NCBI GenBank assembly: GCA_049999765.1
Contig: JBNGIQ010006052.1
Location: 1 to 64,000 of the forward strand
Direction: 5' to 3'
Source: Phaeoceros laevis
Taxonomy: Eukaryota > Anthocerotophyta > Anthocerotopsida > Notothyladales
DNA: 64,000 nt
The stretch's first letter is position 1; the number at the start of each line of letters is the position of its first letter. The notes below the pieces were generated by a model that saw only the letters and a program-made list of their open reading frames with translations, had not been told where the DNA came from and ran no database searches. A program made the position numbers and the translations under genes. Shown here piece after piece: positions 22,249 through 33,288 of the stretch.

Positions 22249-23755
22249 ATGTCCCGGGCCTTGGCAGGCGGATGCTACAGATATCCGCTTGCAGCAATTG
22301 TGAGGCAACTTAGCTCATGGCCCAAACAGATCAACCTAAGTGCGGCTGAGCCTCGCCCCCGGGATGAGGGCATCGCATTCTCGCCTTTATCCAAGATTTT
22401 CAAGGCAAGCAGCAGCTGACATGTGCACGTTGATGGACTTTCTGATTGCCATCGGGTGTTTGCGTTGCGTCGTTGTTTTGTCTTTGTTTTAGCGAATGTC
22501 TGGCTAGTGGATTGTACACATTGCTGATGGAGAGTTAGGTTAGCACCTTGGTAGCTCAGGAAGGTTGCTGTATGTAGTGAATGCTGGTTGGTGCGTTTGA
22601 TGTGCTTCCCACACCCGTGAAGTGGTGATTTTCGGCCTCTGATGCTCGTTCAGCTTTCTTGTCAATGTTCCTCAGCATTGTCTGATGCCGGAAGTGGGTC
22701 ATGCTAGGGTTGTGTCTAATGCGGGATAGGGTGAACAACAGAAGCTGTTCACAGGGCGGAGTTCTCTTGTGACTACCGACCCTTGTTGTACAGCTCTTCT
22801 GGTCATAGCTGAATTTTACCTTAGAAAAAGCAAGTCAGCTGTGGATGCCGTGTCAGGCATTTTGTCTTGGGGTTTGACACTTTTCATTATGATTTTTACA
22901 GGTGTATCCCAGGGCGATGCACCACTCCCACAACCATGAACAGAATGTTAGCTGCTCTCAATATCGATCACATGAGATGACGCCTGGCAGCTCCAAGGTA
23001 ACTTTGCTGTTTCTAACTTTCCGTGATTGTCAGGCGGTAAACTGCTGCAAGTGTTTATATCAGGTGGTGTGCTGGGGATTTTTTTTTTGTAGGAAGTTGA
23101 GGCTGGCTTGTCCACGTTGGGCACAGGCCATGGACACTCCTATTTGAAGGCACTCTTAGCAGCCCAGTACTGTTGTGCTCCACAATTTAGAGTGGATGGT
23201 ACCAAGTCCACTGCATATGCACAGGCAGATTTCACGGAGGCCAGGTGTGATGCTTTATATCCACTGGCAGGTGGGCTTGGTGAGCTGCACGTTGAGGTTG
23301 GGCAGCCAACAATCTGGGGCCTGCCTGCAAGGCAAATCCTTGTAGCTGGATTTGTCAGGAATATTGGGAGATCTTCTATCTTCTCTCGAGGTGGACCGGC
23401 ATATCCTGGGGTGTCAAGCCTACTGAGAGCACAAACGAGGTCCTACAAGACTAGAATGGCAAACAGGAGTATACGTGATCAGAAGAAGAGGTTACTTGTA
23501 CAAAAGTATGAGATGAAACGAGCCCATTACAAGGCCATTTGTCATGATAGATCTCTTTCAAGTCAGGTCCGGTACGATTTTGCTCTCAAGTTGTCAAAGC
23601 TCCCTAGGAATAGCTCAAAAACACGGTTGAAAAACCGGTGTGTGTTCACAGGACGGTCTCATTCAGTTTACAGGAAATTTGGCATATCCCGGCTAGTGTT
23701 TAGAGAACTTGCTTCTAGAGGAGCCTTGACAGGTGTAAACAAGGCCAGTTGGTAG
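22249..23755 (+). CDS. rps14: Mitochondrial ribosomal protein uS14m (nuclear rps14) with long leader
   Basis: Codons 23456-23755 encode 99 residues that match the complete mitochondrial rps14 product: [54 protein letters not shown] and [17 protein letters not shown] at the end. uS14m sits in the small mitoribosomal subunit head. The frame continues upstream into a 116-codon leader ending [12 protein letters not shown], typical of a presequence cleavage region. An acceptor at about 23094 joins this exon in phase 0 to an exon at about 22902-22997. The start codon is uncertain: the ATG at 22249 begins an arginine-rich stretch ([17 protein letters not shown]) that could be spliced in phase 0 through a weak donor near 22299; the ATG at 22917 is the alternative. 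In many bryophytes this gene is still mitochondrial. Confidence 0.8.
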
Positions 23756-26700
23756 GCACTGTACCAGGCTTGCATCATATTGAGGCGTTCCTAGTTACTT
23801 CAACAGTCTTCACTCACAGTTCCCGTATGGTGAGAGAAGGCATTCATATCTGTAGTGGTTGTTTCCTATCTTGGTTGCTCTCTGTCTGCTGTGATGTTTC
23901 TAGTCCTTCGGTATTCGAATCTGAGGAACAGGGTGGAGCAGCATTACTCTCTCTGGTAAGATGGGCATCTTTTCTTTATCCAATTCTTTCATGTTCCGTT
24001 GTGAGAAGCATGGAGGAGCAGAGATGTGGACTTCCTTTCTTCCTTGGGAGTCCATTTCTTTTCTTACTTCTGAGTGCTAAAGGCCTATCGTTTTGCTTCT
24101 TTCTGTGTCTTTTCTCCAATTTTACAGGAAAATGCAACTGGACACCCCTTGTAGACTTATGATTGGTACCGTCTACCTGACATGGAATTCAGTTGCCAGT
24201 GACCTCTGATGCTGTCCACAGGCCGAGGTCCTTACCCATTTGAGTGACCAGGACAATGGATGTGGTGGTGTACATCAAGTCTATCACGTCAGCCGAGTGC
24301 AGTGTCCACTCCGGGAGAGAGAGGAGAGTTATACAGGGGGCAGGGCGGAAGTACATGGCAGGCAGCACAGAGAGGTGAAGACACGGTGGTGATGGCTTCT
24401 TCAAGTCTACTTACTTTCCGGTCCTCCTTGGAGTGACGGGAGCAATTTCAGGCCCAATGAGAATCGGAGCTGTTGGCCGGTACACTTGAGAGCTGAGGCA
24501 CACTGGGCTGGCTTGTTCGTCACTTCAGCTGGACCGCCCCAGGTTTCCAGAGGGGGTGGTTGCAAAATGTAAATTTCACAAATGCTAAAAGGAGAAGCAT
24601 GATCTCCCTGCAACATGTGACACATTGGTTCTCTTTTGAGCCCTTGTTTTGCCTAAGCGTCGTCAGCCCAGTGATGTCTTGACGAGCAATTTATGTCTGC
24701 CTCATGATTGGACTCAAAGTCAAGTCCTGCTACCAGGACATGGTCGATTCTACATTCATTAGCTCTCCTGGTTGCATGCATCCGCAAAAGAGAAAACGGT
24801 GGCCGCCATTGTCACCGCTACGGCGACCACGTGTATATCGCTTGTTGCTATCGAGCCACAGCCCGCATAGCCCACTGCAGCCTTCCGTCTTCCCAGAGTG
24901 GAGGAGCAAGGCATGCAAAGCGGGATTGGCTCGCGATGACGATCCCCCTTGTGACAGATGTGCCTCTCAGCCGCGCCTGCCACAACAGGAGTCGTCATCA
25001 CGATAGGTTCCGCTCACGATTCAATCTGGACGCCAGCTCCAGCGACTGATTGGTTTTTGGCTGGCACAGGGAATTTCATTGACAAGAGCAGCAAACAATT
25101 GTCAGCAACTTTTGCTTGGCTGCTGTGGACGGTTTCACTCGATCACAGATTTAGAAGCACTAATCTACTGATAGTGCATCAGATCTCGTTGGAGTCGCCG
25201 TCTGCAGCTACCTTCCTTTGGCTACACTTCGATCGCAATGCTTGCTCGGAAGTGAAGGCCTTGAATCCCCGTGAGGTGATTGAGGGTTATCGAGAACTGC
25301 CTCCTCCCGAAATTGCAATTGGGCCCTCCCTCCATAGCTAGCGGCTGCTTCCCCTCCTGCAATAAGTGCCACTCCTTGTGCTCTGTCGATGCCGTTGCTA
25401 GTTCATGTCCGTCTGCTTCCCTTGTGCTGCCTCTACTGAGGAGAAGGAAGTGTAAAAGTACTGCTTGTTTCAATTCTTGCCGCCTCCAACGATCAGGTTG
25501 CCACGAGTCCTTGTGCTGGTTGATACCGAGCAACCAGTATCATGTCTGTTTACTGTCACTTTTTGCGTGGAAGCCCAGAAATGTAGTTTCTCTGGCCAAA
25601 GAAATTGGATGTGCAGACCACGTTTGCATCAGATCATGTTTCAGCTCCGGAAATCTGGGATGAAAGACGAGATCCGACTCCACGGAGACGAAGGGAGTGA
25701 GCTGGATAGGCGAGTGTAGACTGAGCCTACACAGGAGACAGGAATTATTTGCATGAATTCAATCTACTCCAGCGGAACATTCTAGTAGTACTGCATCCCC
25801 CCATTCAGCGAGTCCTGGCTGCAAGTTGGGGCCTTGGGCATCCAAGCCCTCCAGGTTGCAATTGAGATGTTGAAAGCAAGAAAAGCCTGTGAAATTGCGG
25901 GCTGAAAAATGTGCTTCTTCGAGTGATGAGGTGGTGTTTAGGACTTCCTACAACTTGCTAAAAGACTCTTGGACACTCTTGCCTCCGGCTTACAACATGC
26001 TGAAACTCTTGCCTCATTTGCAGGTCAGAAGTGCTACTAGCCTGAAGAAAAAGGCTCGGGTGAGGAGGCTTGAAACGTACTAGACGCGAACCATCAATCT
26101 ATGGCAAGGCCCTGTGCGGACTAAACTTTTAGACTCAGCTTGCTCTGCAGATGTCCCCAAACCAAGGAAGCCCTCAAACCCCCTTGGTTACTACTCAGCA
26201 GGCGAGCGAGATGCTACCGGCAGCGATCACGAGCACCGATGGTGAAGTGTGAGCAAGCGGTGAACAGCACCCTGACCAGAAGCGCAAAGCTGAAAAAGGC
26301 AGGCACCCTAACTCACCCTCCGTAGGGCGACCTACTCGGTTAGTTATTCCTTGCCTGTGAGTCCTTTTCCGAACACTAGTCTACTTTCCTCCCGGCAGTG
26401 AGCAGTGAGCAGTCCGAGAGCGAGAGCAGTGGCACGGAAGGTTGGTGGACCGATTATTGGAATCGTCCATGCATTTGTTGTGGATAGCATCCTGCCAGCC
26501 ACGGTGACATGTCAAGCTGCAAGATGTATGTATTAAACTGTGAGAGGAAAGGGGAGATACTCTGTCTCGCTATGTTGGGAGACATGCCTGATGAGGAAGT
26601 TGTACCGGAAAGGCCAGAAGTTGTCTCTTCCCTATGCTCTACCTAATGTTCAGGGTACACAGACCGTCTTCTTTAGGAGGTCATCAAAGACGCTCAGGTC

Positions 26701-26869
26701 ATTCAAACAGGCCCGCGCAATTTACATAAGCGTTTTGCATAAGCATCTTGCACTCTAACTTGCCCCAGGCGTTCTTTCTTTACAACTATCCCATCAAATG
26801 GTACACCCTGTTACGGCCAGCTGTAGAATTGAAAAGCCTCTATTCCTTCTTCCATTTGGGCATCCGCCA
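23756..26869. other. Intergenic, no gene recognised
   Basis: 3' flank of the uS14m gene followed by about 2.7 kb without a recognisable gene. A 28-bp sequence at 26264-26291 recurs at 31510-31537. Confidence 0.4.
26264..26291. repeat. Dispersed repeat, copy 1
   Basis: Twenty-eight bases beginning ACAGCACCCTGACCAG and ending GCGCAAAGCT are identical to 31510-31537. Similarity continues imperfectly downstream in both copies (AAAAGGCA then CCCTnAC), so both may be ends of the same repeat family. Confidence 0.7.
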
Positions 26870-27106
26870 CTGGAATCCGCCAGGACAAGAGCGTTCCAGG
26901 AAACGATAGTAGGATGAGGTATATGTTCAAAGCACACATCTACACACTTTCCAGGTCTTGTAAGAGAGTGTATGCTTTCAATGCAGCAACAATGGTGAAC
27001 AGCTTGGCTGCGCTCTACGGTAGGCTGTTTCCTCATACCCTGAGAGCCTGCAGATAGATCGTCCCCAGCGTTAGATGTTGAGAAATTGAGGAGGTCCAGG
27101 AAAACT
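26870..27106 (-). pseudogene. Decayed PPR gene fragment
   Basis: On the minus strand this region resembles the first repeats of the PPR gene that ends 575 bp upstream of it (27681): a TTTTCCTGGAC start, then in shifted frames QALRV, VAALKAY, LLQDLESV and, after an apparent internal deletion, HIPHPTIVSWNAL. Stops and frameshifts break it throughout. It looks like the remains of a tandem duplicate of the neighbouring PPR gene. Confidence 0.7.
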
Positions 27107-27680
27107 AGTGTTGCGGAACATGACAGCATTTTCAGATATGTCTCCTGCATCAGTAGTGCCATGTCTTGTTTCAGCCCATAAGATGTCTCCTGTTCTAGAA
27201 CCTCTGTCATTCTTTTGCTTTCATGCCAAACACGAAACTTGGGATGCAGCTGCAAATCATGTAATCATAAGAATCAGTAGCCGTTCACTTGACAAACAAG
27301 ATGAGAAACAGATGAAAAAGAAACTCTTCCCGCTTACCCTACCGTCTACGTTGTTGCACCAAATGACTGGATCTCATGCCCACCCCCCTTGTGTGGTGGT
27401 ATGGGGGCATCGGGTCACATCTTGACCAGCCGATTGATCATGTTTTGTGATCATTGCCGAGCCTGCAGTATTTTTGGAGATAATATTCAGCTCAGAAACA
27501 TAATCTCATGGCTTTTGCAGCACAGAGGAACCTATACTTTGCTTCGCACACCTGCACCTGAGGCTCTGCTCTGTTTCGACGTGGTTACTACTGTCTTTTG
27601 AGTGAGTTGAGCTGGGCCATCGGCTTACTTCAAACAAGTACCAAGTCGTGGTTGGTCCAGTGACGTCTTGCACTGGAACA
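27107..27680. other. Spacer, probable 3' UTR of the PPR gene
   Basis: No gene recognised between the PPR stop codon at 27681 and the decayed PPR fragment. Confidence 0.4.
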
Positions 27681-30063
27681 TCAACATGACCCGTTTTCCT
27701 CCATTTTAACAAGAAGATCTCGTAGCTTTGCATATAGACCTTGGCTTGCGGGATGCTCTTGATCCCTTACACCAAAAGTGTGCACAATTCCAACCATGTC
27801 AGTCCACCAGCTCTGTCCTGGCCTCGTCTTCATAGCACCTGTTTTCACCCTCATTGCCTCAATCTCCTTGGCACCCTCCAGCATGCAAGCGGCCTGATAG
27901 ATGTTCCACATCAAAATGTACGCTGCAGTATCATTTTTGTCCAACGTCACTGCGTACTGAAATGCTTGTCTTCCAAGCTGCACATTGCCCCACTTTTGAC
28001 AAGCAGCCAACACAGTTTTCCACACAAGACCACTGGATTGCACGGATCTTGCAATAGCCATGGCCTTGTCCAGTTGACCTACGCGGCCAAGAAGATCAAC
28101 CATGCAGTTGTAGTGGTCTGTTGTTGGAGTGACGCCATAGTCTCTGCTCATAGCCTCAAGGTACTCCTCACCCTTGTCCACTAGACCAGCCCGACTGCAA
28201 ACAGTGAGAAGACTCAGAAAGGTGATCTTGTCTGGCTTTATGCCCTCTTGCTTCATCCTCTGAAACAAATCAAAGACAAGGGCACTCTCTCCCTGACGAG
28301 CATATCCTGAAATCAAGGCACTCCATGTCACAGCATCTCGTTCAACCAAGAGATCAAAGACCTGATGTGCATCATGCATGCTCCCGCATTTACCATACAT
28401 GTCGATAAGACTAGCTGCCACAAAATGATCAGTAATCTCTACTTCAGTCTTCAAAATCTCAGCATGAATTTCCTTCCCCTTGTCCAGTGCTGCCACACTA
28501 CCGCATGCCTTCAGTGCAGCCACGAAGGCTCTGAGATCTGGTACTACTCCTTGTTGTTGCATTTCGGTGTACAATTGCAGAGCAACTTCGCCCTCTTCCA
28601 TTTCAGCGTGCCCCTGAAGCATCGCAGTCCAGGAAACAACATCACGACGTGGCATCTTCTGAAAGACGTGCCTAGCATCCTCTAGGCTCCCACACTTTGC
28701 ATACACATCCAGAAGCATGTTCCCGACATACATATCTGAGTCACATGCATGCTTGAGGATGTCCACATGAATTGCTCTAACTTGTTCCAGCCACTTGCTT
28801 TCTACCCGTTGCACATCACTTTGTATCACCTCGTCCAACGTGACCAGGTTACTGCACGCTTTAAGGACGGCAACAAACGTTCGTTCATCCGGCACAACAC
28901 TTTCTGACCTCATTTTTGCATACAACTGCAATGCCAGCTCACCCTCGTTCATCTGAGCATAACCTAAGACCATGGCAGTCCAGGAAACCACATTACGAAC
29001 AGGCATCTTCTCAAAGACGGTCCTAGCGTGCACCATACTCCCACATTTAGCATATACATCAACCAACATAGTCCCCACATAGACATCTGCTTCACACCCG
29101 CTCTTCATTACCTCTGCGTGGATGACTCTGACTTGCTCCAGGATTTGTTTCTTGCCAACTATCCCGTCACCTTCAGTCCTCTCTTTCAAATAAGCCACCC
29201 CACTACAAGCTCTGAGAGCTGCTACAAATGTTCGAGCATTGGGTACTGAACCTTCCTGCTTCATCTGCGAGTACAATTCCAGAGCCATTTCAGCCTTCTC
29301 CGTCTGAGCATACCCCAAGATCATGGCATTCCAAGACACAACAGTACGATGAGGCATCTTCTCAAAAACAGACCTAGCATCCGACACCCTCCCACATTTC
29401 CCATATACATCTACCAACGTGGTTCCCACATATATGTCGGACTCACAACCACACTCAACGACCTCTGCATGAATTTTCCTTGCACTTTCCAAGTCCTGTA
29501 GAACACTGCATGCCTTCAATGCAGCAACAAAGGTGTACGAGATTGGTTTCACTCCGCACTCTTTCATGTCCTCGTAAGCCTTGAGAGCCTGTAGAGGTTG
29601 CCCAGACTTAGTATGCTGCAACATTAACGCCGTCCAGGAAAACTCAGTCCTTTGAGGTGCCATCAATGCAGCATTTCCAGGTGGGTACTGACCCTCCTGA
29701 GAGCTTGTAGAGTCCCTTGCTACCCTGCCTTCATCAGCAAAGTTAGAGAGCGACTCCGTCCCTAGAACCGTTGCAACCCACCGTGGGGTACTCCAGCTGT
29801 CCACCCAAAGTCCCTCCTTTGTAACCTTGTGCCTAAAATCTGGAGACTTTTGATGGAGCTGATATGCACATCATCCAGATGGTCAGTCTGCTAACCGTGA
29901 AGAAATGTCATGGAAGAGGTATGGTATTGACGAAAGGACACTTTACTTTGTTCTTCCTGTTATCCCACCACGCTGTCGGATCTTTGAAGTAGTTTTTCCA
30001 GAGTAGCTCCACACTTGCTTGGTACGTAGCTGACTCCCCACCTAAAGCATAATAGCCTTGAAG
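27681..30063 (-). CDS. PLS-class PPR protein with split N-terminal PDF-type motif, E/E+ end, no DYW
   Basis: The main exon (27681-29858) encodes a PLS-type PPR array (NVVSWTAMVLGYAQMNEG, LLDVYAKCGSLEDARHVFQK) with E and E+ regions, the box RPGQSWWTD and the end DLLVKMEENGSC; the DYW domain is absent. In this exon the first ATG is at 29663, yet coding similarity runs further upstream (SPDFRHKVTKEGLW). An 88-bp GT-AG intron (29859-29946) joins it in phase 0 to an upstream exon at 29947 to about 30063 encoding ELLWKNYFKDPTAWWDNRKN. Together these form a PDF-type motif known from organellar single-stranded DNA-binding (OSB) proteins. No ATG lies in that exon, so at least one more 5' exon must exist. 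Two L-type repeats carry charged inserts of about 15-20 residues. Organellar RNA binding is expected; the start is unresolved. Confidence 0.82.
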
Positions 30064-30444
30064 CTTAGAAGAAAATCAACTGAGAGGCATGCGCGACAGA
30101 AGCAACACATACCATTCTCAACACGACCAGGTACACAAAGTGCTGACTTTGCACGTAAAATCTGTGGCATCTTGCACAAAGCTCAGCTTCACTCGCAGTC
30201 TCTCAGGTTTAAGCCGACTCCCAATCCACAGCCCTTCGCTTTTTGCTGCAGGCCTAGAATTTGGCCCTGTTCGAGCTAGCTGAAACATCTCTTGTTATTC
30301 GGTAGCCAAAACTTTATGCCGTAACCCAGTAGCAGCAGCGACTCCAAGCGGCTTGCGCTTTGACGACTTTCTGAAGTTGCGGTCATGGTAAAACTCGGTT
30401 TGTGAGGTCGTGCCCAAGGAGTCAGTTTCTGTTGAGTTGCGGAG

Positions 30445-31465
30445 ATGCGCAGGGTCGGGCTGCGGGTGTTCCGACATACCCTTGCCCCGGGCAGATTTCC
30501 TTCAGGGATAGGAAACATTGCAGAGGCACAAGCGGGTGCAAGGCAGATCCTAAGCAGGGCTGAGGACGACGGACAAGACACACCCCCGTCGGAGGAAAGC
30601 ATCACTCATCTGTATGATGCCCGAGGCATCGTGGAGAAATGGCTGGGCCATCCCACGTTTTGGGGGATGATTTCAGGTAATGCTGTTCCCAGACTTGTGA
30701 TGTGACAATGTTCAGAATTGCAGAAGACTTGAGTGTGGTAGGCTGGCAGCAGTGCTTCGTTTATGATCTAAAACTGTGCTGTCCAACATTGTGCTCACCC
30801 AATTGCCGTTCTAGACAGTTTGCTCATGCCGCTTTGTGCCCGTTCCAGTCAATGACCACAAGAGTCGGTCAAACAGGGTGCCTGGCAGGTGCCTTCGTTC
30901 CTTACGAGCTTGTGCTTTGTCTCCAGAGGACGCCATAGCCAAGGGCGAACCTTCAAAAGATGGACCTCCGGGGCAAGGACCCATTCTCAGATGGCAAACC
31001 CGGATAGTGCTAGAGCCAGGTGGAGATGGCTTTCACCCCGCAAATCGTAAAGTGAGTGCAGCAGTCTATGTGAAGGAGCTTCGCCTTCCTCAAGATGCGA
31101 AGGCCCGGCTTTTAGCACTTGTAGGAAAGAGGTACAATCGGAACAAGGACGAGTTAACCATCACCAGTGAAAGGTATGCTAGCTTTTCAAAACCAAGTCT
31201 ACTCCTTCAGCAGCTTGACAGAAACTCACAGAATTAGATACTGCTTCTGCACATGCCCAGGGCCTATGGCCAACACTGTTTCCTGTTCTGTTGCAACACT
31301 GTTTCCTGTTCTGCCCAGAGTAAAACGCATGTTTTGCAAAAATGTAGGTATGAACACCGGGAAGAGAATCGAAAGGACGTGTTGAGGACACTTGTGGAGC
31401 TTATCAAAGAGGCCAAGAAAGTTGGTGCACAAGGAAGTGAACCAGTTGTCAGCATCCAGGCTTGA
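30445..31465 (+). CDS. Mitochondrial small-subunit ribosomal protein mS35 (three exons)
   Basis: Exons 30445-30676, 30927-31173 and 31348-31465 (introns 250 and 174 bp, GT-AG) give 198 residues in consistent phases. The C-terminal half matches the mS35/S24-S35 mitochondrial family: RKVSAAVYVKELRLPQDAK, LVGKRYNRNKDELTITSER and, across the last intron, RYEHREENRKDVLRTL. The N-terminus is arginine-rich without early acids (MRRVGLRVFRHTLAPGRF), fitting mitochondrial import. mS35 is a structural protein of the mitoribosomal small subunit. The protein is shorter than the animal or seed-plant versions I know of. It diverges from the PPR gene on the minus strand, whose first exons probably lie between 30063 and 30445. 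Confidence 0.85.
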
Positions 31466-31509
31466 CGGTGCTTCTGCTGCAGCACCGGCATCGCATGTGG
31501 CTGTACAGC

Positions 31510-31537
31510 ACAGCACCCTGACCAGAAGCGCAAAGCT
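31510..31537. repeat. Dispersed repeat, copy 2
   Basis: Identical over 28 bases to 26264-26291. About 90 bp further on, 31630-31680 has a GGCTAACGGGCC block and a GTGGGTTCGAAC block spaced like tRNA A and B boxes, so this may be the head of a SINE-like element. The tRNA likeness is weak. Confidence 0.5.
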
Positions 31538-31984
31538 AATACGAAAAGGCACCCTTACGCCCTGACGCCCTAGCTCGCCAATCGAGAGGTGGTTTAGAGA
31601 GAGCCCCGAAATTTATAGAACAGGCTAACGGGCCAGCTATACTACACTCTTTTGGAGCAATCCGGTTGTGGGTTCGAACTTCGAACCAAGGAACAGCCGG
31701 CACCCAGCGAGCGCAAAGTGCTGCGCATTGCGCACGACAAGCATAATAAAATTGGCAAAGTTTGGATTGGGAAATTACCATAGACGAAAGACCCGCCGCC
31801 GGGCTTTTAGGGTTTACCCCATATCTATTTCCATGCAAATTCGCGTAGGCCATATTCCATTGTTCTGTCTCATCTCAAGGTTGCGAGAGTGTCCTGTGGG
31901 GTTACCGCTGTGCTTTCAGGTTGTATATACTTTGTGGGCTCTGTCAATAGAGAGACTGGTGCCATACTTGAACATAGATGACAG

Positions 31985-32239
31985 CAAATGAAATGCAGCA
32001 TATCACTTCGAGAAGGATGGTGACGAGGAGTATCCACTCCATCTTGTTACTTCTAACAAGAACTTGATTGTTGTGACGATTCCTGGTTACTTTTGACAAC
32101 AAGTTGATTGTTGTGACGATTCCTGAATACTGGAGGAGGCGCGATAACCCAGCAACTACAGTCTATTTCCTTGATAAGGAGCGCAATTTCCTGGTTAAGG
32201 AGACACGCATTCCCATGAGCATGGCAGTTAAGTAGAACT
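31985..32239 (+). pseudogene. Decayed coding fragment broken by a 40-bp tandem duplication
   Basis: The plus strand reads KDGDEEYPLHLVTSNKNLIV and then, after a repeated segment, IPEYWRRRDNPATTVYF, LDKERNFLVKETRIPMSM and a stop. A 40-bp tandem duplication (TTGATTGTTGTGACGATTCC at about 32064 and 32104) puts a stop and a frameshift in the middle. Codon use looks coding, but I do not recognise the family and see no intact start. Confidence 0.45.
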
Positions 32240-32709
32240 CTTCCTTATCTGGAGATCCAAATGTCCAGAGTGCGGTAGGACAATGCAAACGGTTGTGCAT
32301 ACTTGACCATAGAGACATTGACCAGCAGTGGATGGTCAGCTGACAGAGAGCTCGCTGATTGTATTAGGCTCATTGACCTCCAGTTTGGATTGTTATCCAC
32401 ATGTGCATAATAGGCCAACTATTGGTTAAGTTCTATCATTGTGTTTTTTCATAGTCTAGTTTCCACTAAGTAGGACAAGGAAGCTTTGTCACTAGGCCAA
32501 GCGTCTCAAGCGATTCAGGGAATCGTTGAGAGATTTTTCTACAAAGTTCAAATCATTTCGCTTTGTACAAGTGATCACCTCTATCACAACGTGTGGCCAA
32601 TTGGACTTACTACAGCTTCTTCTTCTTCTCCACAAACACTCGAAGGCAAACGAACTACCCCACAGCGGTGCTAGCAGGTTGAGAGCCTCTTTTCTCAAAC
32701 GCTCCACAT

Positions 32710-33288
32710 GGTGAAGGCATGTGAACATTTCCTCATCAAGGGCAGAAACCAGTAAGTTGATCTGCAACTCCTTCAATCTGCAAGCAAAGCTTGCTACCAG
32801 CTCCTTCTGGGCAGCACTGGCCACCACTAACACAACAGTCTCCTTCTCATCTCCCACCTGAGGGAGAAGATCATCGAGTATGAGAGGGAACCCAGGGGTG
32901 CGCATCCCCCTCTCTTTTGGGATCAATTCCAAACCAGCATCAATCTCCTGAGGAACATTTCCACAGAGCATTGCTCTCCCGCGTACCTGCATTTCAGTCT
33001 GTGTCCGTTGAGCCATGACAGAAAAGCTACATCGACGAGAACCAGCCCTTCAAATGGTGCATCAAACACAAGTTGCCCTCAGCTGACTCTTCACAGGGCA
33101 ACAACTTCCATGGCACATGCAAGGCCATGCCACTCTGCTCGATGAAGGAACCGCTCAGCCTTGACAAATAAATATTCGCATCTGCTTCGTAGTTGGTACA
33201 CGCTTGTTGGAGCTCCAAAAGTTCTTCACCCCCCGAGCCTCAGCAAACGAGGATGATGAGGAGTTCTGCTGAGCTTCAGTTAGGTGCG
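32710..33288 (-). pseudogene. Truncated duplicate of the glycosyltransferase middle region
   Basis: This 579-bp block is nearly identical to 35472-36049, the central part of the two-domain glycosyltransferase gene. It lacks both ends of the gene and has small insertions or deletions: an extra base in AGCCCTTCAA (33050 region), two extra bases in GTACACGCTTG (33197 region) and two missing near 32722. These break the frame, so only pieces such as ADANIYLSRLSGSFIEQSGM and PQEIDAGLELIPKERGMRTP remain readable. High similarity implies a recent duplication. Confidence 0.85.

Noticed and set aside
22545-22620. GGTAGCTCAGGAAGG, resembling a tRNA D-arm start
   Set aside because: No matching T-arm or acceptor stem at the required distance.
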